Assembly (NCBI RefSeq): GCF_000720765.1
Contig: NZ_JODC01000030.1
Coordinates: 1-60,519 of the forward strand
DNA: 60,519 bases
Source of the DNA: Streptomyces sp. NRRL S-646
GTDB lineage: Bacteria; Actinomycetota; Actinomycetes; Streptomycetales; Streptomycetaceae
Reading direction: 5' to 3'
Position numbers and translations under genes: made by a program. The notes beneath the pieces were generated by a model, which saw nothing but the letters and a program-made list of their open reading frames with translations, had not been told where the DNA came from and searched no databases. Positions 43,600-52,845 of the stretch are shown piece after piece (the stretch's first letter is position 1; every line of letters starts with the position of its first letter).

Positions 43600-44253
43600 A
43601 TGCGCCTGAAGAAGACCGGCCGCAGAAAACTGGCCGTCCTCACCTCCGCCCTCGCCGTCCTCCTGATCCCCTTCTCTGCCGGATCGGCCAGTGCCAACAC
43701 CAGCCCCGGCTGGGGTGACGACCGGCCGGACGTGGTCTGGGACTGCAACCACGGCAAGGCCAAGTGCTGGTACCACGAGGTCAACGCGTGGACCGCGCTG
43801 GGCAAGCGCCGGGAGGTGGGAAACCCGATCTACAACTGCTCGGGCAGCCAGACCGTCGACCAGACCCTCACGTGGCGGACCGACCGCACGACGTCGTACT
43901 CCTTCGAGCAGTCGACGTCGGTGGAGGTCTCTGCCGGCCTCGAGAAGGAGATCGAGGCGGGCATGTCCGCCAGCTCGACGCAGACCGAGACCTGGCAGGT
44001 GGGGACCACCCTCAGCGCCAGCCAGTCGCTCACGAGCCATGTCCCTCCTGGTGAGGCCGGCGGCTGGTGGTTCGCGCCGTACTGGCGGCACTCCCAGGGC
44101 TGGATCGAGGCCCACTACGGCAAGCGCAACCACGGCCACTACTACTGGTACTACCCGGGCCGCGGTTCCACGGGCGTCCAGACCACCACGCCCGTGAGGC
44201 TGTCGGACGGCCAGATGAAGGGGAAGTGGTACTGGGCCACCTGGAATTGCTGA
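43600..44253 (+). CDS. Secreted aerolysin/ETX-MTX2-like protein
   Basis: A 217-residue secreted protein with a clear signal peptide (LAVLTSALAVLLIPFSAGSA, cleavage near SASA-N). The centre, residues 85-145, has alternating polar and small residues rich in Ser and Thr (TTSYSFEQSTSVEVSAGLEK, EAGMSASSTQTETW, TTLSASQSLTSHV). This pattern matches the insertion region of aerolysin-type beta-pore toxins. Trp- and Tyr-rich ends (GGWWFAPYWRHSQGW, HGHYYWYYPG) could bind surfaces. Two Cys near the start and one at the last residue are candidate disulphides. It lies 111 bp after the first STAND gene on the same strand. Family assignment rests on pattern only. Confidence 0.6.
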   Translation: MRLKKTGRRKLAVLTSALAVLLIPFSAGSASANTSPGWGDDRPDVVWDCNHGKAKCWYHEVNAWTALGKRREVGNPIYNCSGSQTVDQTLTWRTDRTTSYSFEQSTSVEVSAGLEKEIEAGMSASSTQTETWQVGTTLSASQSLTSHVPPGEAGGWWFAPYWRHSQGWIEAHYGKRNHGHYYWYYPGRGSTGVQTTTPVRLSDGQMKGKWYWATWNC

Positions 44254-44265
44254 ACGCAGTTCTGA

Positions 44266-44279
44266 GAGGCCGCCGCCTC
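44266..44279. terminator. Short hairpin with U-rich tail after the aerolysin-like gene
   Basis: GAGGC/GCCTC with a 4-nt loop, 12 bp after the stop and followed by a T-rich run (CGTTGTTTTCTCCTGCTTTT). A weak but classical terminator shape. Confidence 0.45.
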
Positions 44280-44743
44280 CCGTTGTTTTCTCCTGCTTTT
44301 CTTCTGGAATGCGGACTTCGCCATGCGGTGTCGGGTTGCGCCAGGAGATGGTGAGCGCGCCGGTGAGGCGGCGGCGGGCCCTCCCGCCGCACCACCGGCC
44401 GTCCCTCCCGAGACCGCGAGAATGACGCAATGACGTTGAGTCGCTTGTCGGGGCCTGCCGACCGCAGGGCTCACACCCGCGCTCCCCCCTCACGCCACCG
44501 GTCGAGCCCGACTCGCGGCACCGGAACGCAGGAAGGCTTCCCGACGGCGCACCTCGTCCGACCGCCGGCCGACGGGCAGACTTCGGACGAGCCGTTCGAG
44601 CCGGCTGCGGGCGCCGATGTCGCTCCGCGGCGACAAGACGGTGGACGAGACCAGGCCGATCCCGTGCCCCCCGGTGTCGTGATGGTTGTGGACGACAGGG
44701 AGCTCGATGACACACGACAGGTGGACCGGGCGCCTCGGCTGCC
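44280..44743. other. Gene-free stretch between convergent genes
   Basis: No supported gene. It holds one compact hairpin at 44371-44390 (GCGGCGGG and CCCGCCGC around CCCT), possibly a terminator for the leftward GH25 gene. Confidence 0.45.
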
Positions 44744-45952
44744 CTACCAACTCACCAGATTCATCCAAGTGCTGGGGCCTACGGTGCCGTCCGGAGTCAG
44801 CCCTCTGAACTTCTGGAAGGCGATGACGGTGTCCCGGGTTCCGGCCCCGAACCGGCCGTCCACCGTGACAGCCGCGCCATGGGCCTTCAGCTCGGCCTGG
44901 ACCGCCCGCACAGCCGCGCCGGTGTTGCCCTGCTGCACGGTGACGACCAGGCGCTGCCAGGTGTTCGGTCCCACGATGCCGTCGGGGGTCAGTCCCTGGG
45001 CCCTCTGGAAGGTGATCACGGCGTCCCGGGTTCCGGCCCCGAACCGGCCGTCCGCCGTAAGGGGCGCTCCGTGGGCGGCGAGCAGGTACTGGACGGTGGT
45101 CACCTGTCGGCCTGCCTGGCCCTGCTGCACCAGAGGCCAGCTGGGAGACGGCGGCGGAGGCGTGTAGTCACCCAGGGCGAAGGTCTTCAGGTCCTTCAGA
45201 GTGCCGTTGAAGACATCCTGGTCCCCCGGGAAGGCCCCCGAGGCGGCGGTCTGCCAGAGCGTGTAGGTGTTCCAGCCGGCGGGCAGCGGGGTGGGTGTAC
45301 CGGACTGGTTGACGATCCACAGCGGGTCGGTCCTGCCGAAGCCCCGGTAGTTCCCGGTGCAGGCCGCCCACCAGCCGGCGGCGGTGTAGATCACCGGGTG
45401 GCGGCCCGTCCGGGCGTGGTACTCGTTCACGAACGCCGCGATCCAGCCGGTCATCGCGGTGCGGCTGAGCCCCCAGCAGGGGTCGCCTTGCGCCTTGGCC
45501 TCGATGTCCAGGGCTCCGGGGAGGGTCTTGCCGTCGCGCTTCCATATGCCGCCGTGGGCCAAGAAGTAGTCGGCCTGCGCACGTCCGCCGGAGGCGTCCG
45601 GGCGGGCGAAGTGGTAGGCGCCGCGGATCAGACCGGCGCCGGCCGCCCCGCTGTACTGCTGTGCGAAATAGCTGCTGGTGTAGCTGACCCCTTCGGTCGC
45701 CTTCACGTAGGCGAAGGCGGCGCCCTTGGCGGCCGTCGCTTTCCAGTCGACATGGGGGTTGTGGCCGCTCACGTCGAGCCCGTGCACCTGGACCGTGGAG
45801 CGGGCTGCCCCGGTGGCCGCGGTGGTGTCCGCGTGCGCCACGCCGTGGACTGCGGTGCACAGGGTCGTGAGTCCGGCGGCGAGCACCGCCGCAGCGCGGA
45901 CCCGCCACCCGGCCCTGCCCACCGCGCCGATGCGGGCGTGGGGATACGTCAT
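44744..45952 (-). CDS. Secreted GH25 muramidase with two peptidoglycan-binding domains
   Basis: A 402-residue secreted lysozyme. A signal peptide (VRAAAVLAAGLTTLCTAVHG) is followed by a glycoside hydrolase family 25 domain: VHGLDVSGHNPHVDWKA, YVKATEGVSYTS, RGAYHFARPDA, PGALDIEAKA with acidic catalytic residues, and HPVIYTAAGWW. Two C-terminal PG_binding_1 repeats follow (GAGTRDAVITFQRAQGLTPD and GAGTRDTVIAFQKFRGLTPD). GH25 enzymes cut the N-acetylmuramyl-N-acetylglucosamine bond of the wall. ATG 45952 has GGAGAG upstream. It follows the CHAP gene by 137 bp on the same strand. Confidence 0.92.
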   Translation of the reverse strand: MTYPHARIGAVGRAGWRVRAAAVLAAGLTTLCTAVHGVAHADTTAATGAARSTVQVHGLDVSGHNPHVDWKATAAKGAAFAYVKATEGVSYTSSYFAQQYSGAAGAGLIRGAYHFARPDASGGRAQADYFLAHGGIWKRDGKTLPGALDIEAKAQGDPCWGLSRTAMTGWIAAFVNEYHARTGRHPVIYTAAGWWAACTGNYRGFGRTDPLWIVNQSGTPTPLPAGWNTYTLWQTAASGAFPGDQDVFNGTLKDLKTFALGDYTPPPPSPSWPLVQQGQAGRQVTTVQYLLAAHGAPLTADGRFGAGTRDAVITFQRAQGLTPDGIVGPNTWQRLVVTVQQGNTGAAVRAVQAELKAHGAAVTVDGRFGAGTRDTVIAFQKFRGLTPDGTVGPSTWMNLVSW

Positions 45953-46089
45953 CGCTGTCTCTCCGTTCTGGCTTTGTGGTCGGTCATGGCCGGCGTCGCT
46001 GGTCCGTCCAGGCCCGGCGACGCCGTGCGCCGGCCCCTGCGGCGCCGGAGGCACCGGGCAGGGACCGGGGGACAGCCGGGCTTCGCCCG

Positions 46090-47034
46090 TTACGGGCGTA
46101 CCAGGCCGTAGAAGACCGAGCCGGACAGCGCGTAGCTCTTGTCGTAGACGCCGTACTGGCCGGGGCGGGCGGGGTTGGACGTGTTGCCCGAGACGACGCG
46201 GACGGTCCCACCGCTGACCTGGTCGACGACGCCGATGTGGTAGCGGTTGTGGGCGCTGCCGAAGATGATGAGGTCTCCGGGCTTGACGGTGCCCAGGCCG
46301 CTGGTGCCGACCCACTTGTGGTGCGCGACGGCCCAGTCGTAGACGCTGGGCACGTACTTGATGAAGGGGATGTCGACACCGGACTGCCGCCAGACCCAGG
46401 TGGCGAAGGCCGCACACCACTCGGTGCACACGCTGTACGGCTTGCCGGGAACGCACTCGTGGGAGTCGGCGGTGACTCCGATCTGGCTCTTGGCGGTCTT
46501 CACGATCCTGGCCCGGAGCGCGGTCGTGGCGTGGCAGCTCTTGACGAGCCGCTCGATGCCCATGGTCTTCATCGTCTGCTCTCCGGCGATGCCGTCCGCC
46601 GAGAGGTGGTGGGCGGCCTGGTAACGCTTCACTGCGTTCGTCGTGGCCGTGCCGTAGTCGCCGCCCGCCGGGGCTCCGGCCTTGGCCTGCACCTGCTTGA
46701 CCATGGACGTGAGTCCGGCGAGCGTCTGCGGGCCGATGACGCCGTCGGCCCCGAGGCACCGGTCGCTCTGGAAGGACTGCGTCGCCGCCTTGGTCTTGGG
46801 GCCGCTGACACCGTCCACACCACCGGCGTCGTAGGCCAGGCCGTTCAGGTCGCGCTGGGCCAGCTTGATCTGCGCTGAGGTGGCGGCCGGCCCGACCGCC
46901 GACGAGGCGGCCGCTGAAGCCGGGCCCGGCACGGCCGCCAGCGCACCGGCCGCGACCGCGGCGGTCAGCAGACCGACAACGGCTCGGCGGGAGCGCCGCA
47001 TCGGGCGCCGGGTTGCAGGAGTGTTCGTCAGCAT
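46090..47034 (-). CDS. Secreted CHAP-type amidase/endopeptidase with peptidoglycan-binding domains
   Basis: A 314-residue secreted protein. A signal peptide (RRAVVGLLTAAVAAGALAAV) leads to two PG_binding_1-like repeats (YDAGGVDGVSGPKTKAATQ and GDYGTATTNAVKRYQAAHH) and a C-terminal CHAP domain. The catalytic Cys is in CTEWCAAFATWVWRQSG, the His in RYHIGVVDQV, and a polar residue in VSGNTSN. Such domains cleave peptide bonds or the sugar-peptide link of peptidoglycan. ATG 47034 has GAGGAG upstream. It is divergent from the second STAND gene with the composite DNA element between them. Confidence 0.9.
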   Translation of the reverse strand: MLTNTPATRRPMRRSRRAVVGLLTAAVAAGALAAVPGPASAAASSAVGPAATSAQIKLAQRDLNGLAYDAGGVDGVSGPKTKAATQSFQSDRCLGADGVIGPQTLAGLTSMVKQVQAKAGAPAGGDYGTATTNAVKRYQAAHHLSADGIAGEQTMKTMGIERLVKSCHATTALRARIVKTAKSQIGVTADSHECVPGKPYSVCTEWCAAFATWVWRQSGVDIPFIKYVPSVYDWAVAHHKWVGTSGLGTVKPGDLIIFGSAHNRYHIGVVDQVSGGTVRVVSGNTSNPARPGQYGVYDKSYALSGSVFYGLVRP

Positions 47035-47195
47035 GTCCGGAACTCCTCACGTTCAGGGAGAAAGGGAAGGTGAAATCCGGATGAGCGTTCACACGGCATT
47101 CATTTCGGCTGTACGACCGGTGCTTCGCCCCCGGGACGGCGTCAGCGGCACCCCCGTGTCCGCTGTCGCCACGTCGGTTCTACGGCACCCTGCGT

Positions 47196-47241
47196 TGTCC
47201 GGTGTCGGTCAAGAAGCCCCGGACAACGGGCTCCGGACAAT
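47196..47241. promoter_or_regulatory. Composite element, copy A (CHAP / second STAND divergent region)
   Basis: TGTCCGGTGTCGG, 12 nt, GGACAAC, 7 nt, GGACAAT. The same words with the same spacings occur at 51691-51736. Here it also forms an inverted pair, GTTGTCCGG at 47194 and CCGGACAAC at 47219. It ends 40 bp before the GTG of the second STAND gene and lies 160 bp from the CHAP start, so it could serve both. A shared regulator site is inferred. Confidence 0.65.
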
Positions 47242-47281
47242 AGGCTCGACGCGTCACTTCACGACCCGGGGGACAAGACAA

Positions 47282-50200
47282 GTGCCAAGGAAAGAACAGC
47301 CGTTGGAGGACGACGGCAGCCCATTGACCGACTTCGCCGCGGGGCTGCGCCTCCTGCGGGACAAAGCGGGGAAGCCCACCTACCGGCAACTCGCGGCGAA
47401 GGCGCATTACTCGTCGACCACGCTCGCGGACGCAGCCGGGGGCCGAAGACTGCCCAGTCTGGAGGTCACCCTCGCCTTCGTCCGGGCCTGTGGGGGCGAC
47501 GAGGAAGAATGGAGAGCGCGCTGGCACGAGGTCGCCGCGGGCCTCACCCCCGCGTCGCCGGACGGGCGGGCCCACGGGGAGCCGGAACAGGACCGGCCAT
47601 GCCCCTATGTGGGCCTTGCGGCTTTCCAGCCGGAGGACGCCTCCCGGTACTTCGGACGCGAAAGACTCACGGACGACCTGGTCACCCGGGTCCGCACCGA
47701 TCGGTTCATCGCGGTGTTCGGCGCGTCGGGATCGGGCAAGTCCTCACTGCTGCGGGCCGGTCTGGTCCCGCGCCTGAACGCGGGCGGCCCAGACGGCGGC
47801 CCCGGATGGCCGACCCTGCTGTTCACCCCGGGAGCACATCCGCTGGAGGAGTGCGCGGCCCGTCTCGCGGCCTTCGCCGGGGGCAGCGCCCCGGCACTGC
47901 ACAGGGAGTTGAGCGGCGGTGCCCGGGCCCTGCACCAAGCAGTGCTGCAGGCGCTGGCCACGGCGGACTGTCCCGACGGCACGGATCTGCTGCTGGTCGT
48001 GGACCAGTTCGAAGAGGTCTTCACCCTCTGCCGGAGCAAGGAGGAACGCGACCGCTTCGTCACCGCGTTACTCACGGCGGCCCAGGCCGCCAACAGCCGT
48101 ACCCGCGTGATCATCGGCGTCAGGGCCGACTTCTACGCGAGCTGCTCCGAACACCCCGAACTCGTCACGGCCCTGCAGGACGCTCAGTTACTCGTCGGCC
48201 CCATGTCGACAGAGGAACTTCGCCGGGCCGTCAGCCAGCCGGCCGTCCGCTCCGAATGCGCCGTAGAGACAGCCCTGCTGGCCCGCGTCGTGGCAGAGGC
48301 CACCGGACAAGCCAACGTCCTGCCGCTGGTCTCCCACGCCCTGCGGGAAACCTGGCTGCGCCGCCGCGGCAACACGCTCACCCTGAGCGGATACGAGGCC
48401 GCGGGCGGCATCACACACGCCCTGGCCAACACCGCCGAGACCCTCTACCAGCAGCTGACCGCCGAGCAGCAGCGACTCACCCGTTCCGTCCTGCTGCGGA
48501 TGGTGGCCCCCGGAGACGGCACCGACGACGTCAAACGGCCCGTAGCGCGTGAGGACCTCGGCCCGGACACCGGCGCCGTGCTGGACCTGCTGGCCGGGGC
48601 GAGGCTGGTCACCCTGGACCGGGACGGCGCCGAGATCACCCACGAGGCGCTTCTGCACGCATGGCCCAGACTGCGCCGCTGGATCGACGAGGACCGGGCC
48701 GGTCTCCTCATGCACCAGCAGATCACCGAGGCAGCCGCTGTCTGGCAACGGCAGGGACGCGACCCCGGCGCCCTGTACCGGGGCGGCGTCCTGGCCGCGG
48801 CGCGTCAGTGGGCCGCCACCCGCGGCGACGCACTGGTCCCCGGCCCCCGCGTCGAGGAGTTCCTCACCGCGTCCGTCCGGCACGCGGGCCGCGCGGCCCG
48901 GCTGCGCCGCGCCGCAATCGCCGCCGTGTGCGTCCTCGCACTCGTCGCGTCCGTGGCCGCCGCCGTGGCGTTCAAGAAGAGCGCGACCGCCCAGGCCGAG
49001 CGCAACAACGCCATCGCGGGAGAGGCGCAGGCCGAGGCCGGCCAGTTACGGGAGTCCGACCCTTCGCTCGCCGCCCAACTGGACATCGCCGCGTACCACA
49101 TCCGCCCGCAGCCGCAGCTGCGCACCGACCTGATCAGCGCCGCCGGCACCCCGCTGTCCAGGCCCCTGGCCGCCGGTAGCGGCACCGTGTACGCGGTGGC
49201 GTACAGCCCCGACCGCCGTACCCTGGCTGCGGCGGGAGCGGACGGCATGATCCGCCTGTGGAACGTCGCGAACCCGGCCGACCCGGTGCCACTCGGCCGC
49301 CCCGTCGCCAGCCACAGCCAGTGGGTCTACTGGCTCGCCTTCAGCCCCGACGGCCACACCCTGGCATCCGCCGGGCGCGACCGCACCGTCCGGCTGTGGA
49401 ACGTCACCCGCCCGGCACACCCCTCGCCCTGGGGGCCGCCGCTGACCGGCCATGCGAGTTACGTCTTCTCCGTCTCCTTCAGCCGGGACGGACACACGCT
49501 CGCCAGCGCGAGCGACGACGGCACTGTCCGGTTGTGGGACGTCGCCGATCCGGCCCGCCCCGAGCGGCTCGGACAACCGCTGAGGGGCCACGACCGCGGT
49601 GCCGTGGCCTCGGCCGCGTTCAGTCCCGACGGCCGCACCCTCGCCAGCGCGGGACACGATCACACCATCCGGCTGTGGAACGTCGCCGACCCCGCCCACC
49701 CACAACGTCTGAGACGGCTCACCGGCTTCAAGGACACGGTCTACGCCGTCGCCTTCAGCCCCGACAGCCATGTCCTGGCGGGCGTGGGCAACGACCGCAC
49801 CGTCCGCCTGTGGAACGTCGCGGACCCGGCCGACCCGGTGTCGCTCGGAGCACCTTTGACCGCTCACCACGACACCGTGTACGCGGTCGCCTTCAGCCCC
49901 GACGGACACGTCCTGGCCACCGCCGGAGCGGACCACACCGTCCGCCTGTGGAACGTCATGGACCCCTCCGCCCCCGTCCCGATCGGGCAGCCCCTCACCG
50001 GTCACACCGAATACGTCTACTGGCTGGCGTTCAGCCCCGACGGGCACAGCCTTGCCTCGGCCGGGGCCGACCACACCGTCAGGCTCTGGCGCCTCCCGGA
50101 CACCCTTGTCACCGACCCGAGTTACGTCAACACCGTGGCGTTCAGCCCCGCACGGCACATCCTTGCCAGCGGCAGCACCGACAGCACCGTCCGCTTGTGG

Positions 50201-51154
50201 AACGTCGCCGACCCGGCCCGGCCCACGCCCCTCGGCCGCCCTCTCACCGGGCATCACAACGCCGTTCGGAAACTTGCGTTCAGCCGCGACGGCAGGCTCC
50301 TGGCCAGCGCCAGCCGGGACGGCACCATCCGGCTGTGGGACGTCACCGACCCCGCAGGGGCCGTCCTCGTGGGACAGCCGCTCACCGGCCATCAGGGCGA
50401 GGTCAACTCGGTCTCCTTCAGCCCGGACGGCCGGACACTGGCGAGCGCGGGCCTGCACGACCGGCAGGTCCGCCTGTGGGACGTCTCGCATCCGGCGAAC
50501 GCCACCGGCCTGGGCGAGCCGCTCAGCGTTCACACCGGACCGGTCACCGCTGTCGCGTTCAGCCCACGAGGGCACGTGCTGGCCACAGCTTCCGCGGACG
50601 ACACCACCCGCCTCTGGGACGTGACCCGTCCGGCGAGGCCCGTCCCGCTGGGCCGCCCTCTCGCCGTCCGCAGCGGCGGGGTGTACGGGGTGGCGTTCAG
50701 CCCTGACGGCCGGACCCTGGCCACGGCCAACGTCGACCACACGGTACGGCTGTGGGACGTCACCGACCCGGCACGGCCGCTGGCCCTGGCCGAGCCCCTG
50801 ACCGGTCACACCAGCTTCGTGTACGCGGTCGCCTTCAGCCCCGACGGTCACACCCTGGCCAGCAGCAGCGACGACCACACCGTGGACCTGTGGAACCTCA
50901 CCGACCCGGACCACCCGTCCCAGCTGGGCACCGCGCTCGTCGGACACACCGGGCCGATCGACGACGTGGCCTTCAGCCCGGACGGCCACACCCTTGCGAG
51001 CGCGAGTGACGACCACACCGTGCGGCTGTGGAGGCTGGACCCCGTCCGAGCGATACAGGGGATCTGCGCCGCGACCGGCGATTCCCTGACCGAGGACCAG
51101 TGGACTCAATTCGTTCCTGGAGCGCCCTTCCACCGTGTCTGCCCACCTCGGTGA
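47282..51154 (+). CDS. HTH - STAND ATPase - membrane helix - double WD40 propeller protein 2
   Basis: A 1290-residue paralogue of the protein at 39745. The HTH (PTYRQLAAKAHYSSTTLADA, RRLPSLEVTLAFVRACGG) is followed by an nSTAND1-type ATPase starting CPYVGLAAFQPEDASRYFGR, with Walker A GASGSGKSS near 147 and DLLLVVDQFEEVFTLC. A membrane helix lies near 544-565. From about residue 633 there are 14 regular WD40 repeats of about 44-47 residues (consensus VYAVAFSPDGHTLASAG...TVRLWNV), enough for two seven-bladed propellers. The end has two Cys (GICAATG and FHRVCPPR), probably an outside cap. GTG 47282 is chosen; upstream ATGs lack family sequence. Confidence 0.9.
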   Translation: MPRKEQPLEDDGSPLTDFAAGLRLLRDKAGKPTYRQLAAKAHYSSTTLADAAGGRRLPSLEVTLAFVRACGGDEEEWRARWHEVAAGLTPASPDGRAHGEPEQDRPCPYVGLAAFQPEDASRYFGRERLTDDLVTRVRTDRFIAVFGASGSGKSSLLRAGLVPRLNAGGPDGGPGWPTLLFTPGAHPLEECAARLAAFAGGSAPALHRELSGGARALHQAVLQALATADCPDGTDLLLVVDQFEEVFTLCRSKEERDRFVTALLTAAQAANSRTRVIIGVRADFYASCSEHPELVTALQDAQLLVGPMSTEELRRAVSQPAVRSECAVETALLARVVAEATGQANVLPLVSHALRETWLRRRGNTLTLSGYEAAGGITHALANTAETLYQQLTAEQQRLTRSVLLRMVAPGDGTDDVKRPVAREDLGPDTGAVLDLLAGARLVTLDRDGAEITHEALLHAWPRLRRWIDEDRAGLLMHQQITEAAAVWQRQGRDPGALYRGGVLAAARQWAATRGDALVPGPRVEEFLTASVRHAGRAARLRRAAIAAVCVLALVASVAAAVAFKKSATAQAERNNAIAGEAQAEAGQLRESDPSLAAQLDIAAYHIRPQPQLRTDLISAAGTPLSRPLAAGSGTVYAVAYSPDRRTLAAAGADGMIRLWNVANPADPVPLGRPVASHSQWVYWLAFSPDGHTLASAGRDRTVRLWNVTRPAHPSPWGPPLTGHASYVFSVSFSRDGHTLASASDDGTVRLWDVADPARPERLGQPLRGHDRGAVASAAFSPDGRTLASAGHDHTIRLWNVADPAHPQRLRRLTGFKDTVYAVAFSPDSHVLAGVGNDRTVRLWNVADPADPVSLGAPLTAHHDTVYAVAFSPDGHVLATAGADHTVRLWNVMDPSAPVPIGQPLTGHTEYVYWLAFSPDGHSLASAGADHTVRLWRLPDTLVTDPSYVNTVAFSPARHILASGSTDSTVRLWNVADPARPTPLGRPLTGHHNAVRKLAFSRDGRLLASASRDGTIRLWDVTDPAGAVLVGQPLTGHQGEVNSVSFSPDGRTLASAGLHDRQVRLWDVSHPANATGLGEPLSVHTGPVTAVAFSPRGHVLATASADDTTRLWDVTRPARPVPLGRPLAVRSGGVYGVAFSPDGRTLATANVDHTVRLWDVTDPARPLALAEPLTGHTSFVYAVAFSPDGHTLASSSDDHTVDLWNLTDPDHPSQLGTALVGHTGPIDDVAFSPDGHTLASASDDHTVRLWRLDPVRAIQGICAATGDSLTEDQWTQFVPGAPFHRVCPPR

Positions 51155-51183
51155 GCATGACGGGAGGGAGAGGAGGAACCGAG

Positions 51184-51219
51184 GCTGCCGCCGGCCGCCC
51201 CACGGCAGCCGGCGGCAGC
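51184..51219. terminator. Perfect 12-bp stem between convergent genes
   Basis: GCTGCCGCCGGC at 51184-51195 is exactly complementary to 51208-51219, with a 12-nt loop. It lies between the second STAND stop (51154) and the leftward wall-protein stop (51229), so it probably ends both transcripts. Confidence 0.75.
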
Positions 51220-51228
51220 ATCCGACAC

Positions 51229-51600
51229 TCAGTGCGGGACGTAGGACCTGCAGTAGCTGCCGTACCAGCCGTCATCGATGATCATGTAGTACCCGGTTCG
51301 GTGCCCTACGACGCTGTCGGAGGGCAGCCCGTGCCGGCCCTGGTACCACGCAACCCAGTCGGCAGTACTGGTGCCGAACTGGCCGTCCTCCGCGATCACT
51401 CCGCTGTGCCTGCCGTAGTACGTCTTGTAGTAGCTGTTGACTGCGTGCTGGACACACCAGACCCCGTGGCCACTGTCCCCCTTGCTGATGGAGTCCGGCG
51501 GGGTGGCCGCGCCGGCGGAGGGCGCGAAGAGGGCGCCCAGTCCCAGCGCGGCGGTGCCGGCCACCAAGCCCGCACGCATGGTCAGTCGTGTGAGGTTCAC
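51229..51600 (-). CDS. Small secreted wall-associated protein (peptidoglycan-binding-like)
   Basis: A 123-residue secreted protein. A signal peptide (MRAGLVAGTAALGLGALFAP, cleavage near AGAA) precedes a roughly 90-residue domain that looks like a peptidoglycan-binding_1 fold: ISKGDSGHGVWCVQHAVNSY, IAEDGQFGTSTADWVAWYQG, RHGLPSDSVVGHRTGYYM. Two Cys (VWCV and SYCRS) may form a disulphide. It has no catalytic motif, so it may be a binding or inhibitor/immunity-like protein. GTG 51600 is preferred over TTG 51603 because AAGGAG then lies 6 nt upstream. The second copy of the composite element is upstream. Confidence 0.78.
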   Translation of the reverse strand: MNLTRLTMRAGLVAGTAALGLGALFAPSAGAATPPDSISKGDSGHGVWCVQHAVNSYYKTYYGRHSGVIAEDGQFGTSTADWVAWYQGRHGLPSDSVVGHRTGYYMIIDDGWYGSYCRSYVPH

Positions 51601-51690
51601 CAATCACTCCTTCGGTCGTTCGGCGCGGGCCACCCCGTGCTGCCCGGAGACCTGCGCCCTGTCACGGGAACCTGTCTACGGCGATCCGGA

Positions 51691-51736
51691 TGTCCGGTGT
51701 CGGGCCGGTGACGGCGGACAACAACGCGCGGACAAC
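51691..51736. promoter_or_regulatory. Composite element, copy B (upstream of small wall protein)
   Basis: TGTCCGGTGTCGG, 12 nt, GGACAAC, 7 nt, GGACAAC. It agrees with copy A at 26 of 27 word positions and has identical spacers. It lies 91-136 bp upstream of the leftward gene's start, in the opposite orientation relative to the gene from copy A relative to the second STAND gene. Its last word also pairs with GTTGTC at 51744. Confidence 0.65.
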
Positions 51737-51825
51737 AGCGGCCGTTGTCGTCGACGGTGGGCGAGTTCACTACGTACCTCGCGGCTCTACGCGGCGGTCA
51801 GAAGATCGTGCGGCAGACCCGGCGG

Positions 51826-52841
<1,016 letters not shown>

Positions 52842-52845
<4 letters not shown>

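Noticed and set aside
44430..45167. A plus-strand frame between the aerolysin-like and GH25 genes
   Set aside because: It overlaps the C-terminal repeats of the GH25 gene, and its sequence mirrors them antisense. No ribosome binding site or family is seen.
44744..47092. A single 782-codon frame covering both peptidoglycan hydrolases
   Set aside because: The first part is an out-of-frame shadow of the CHAP gene. The GH25 protein has its own ATG, ribosome binding site and signal peptide at 45952.
49180..51060. A CRISPR array or non-coding satellite from the regular repeat spacing
   Set aside because: The repeats are in-frame WD40 units of one protein; period and sequence vary as coding blades do.
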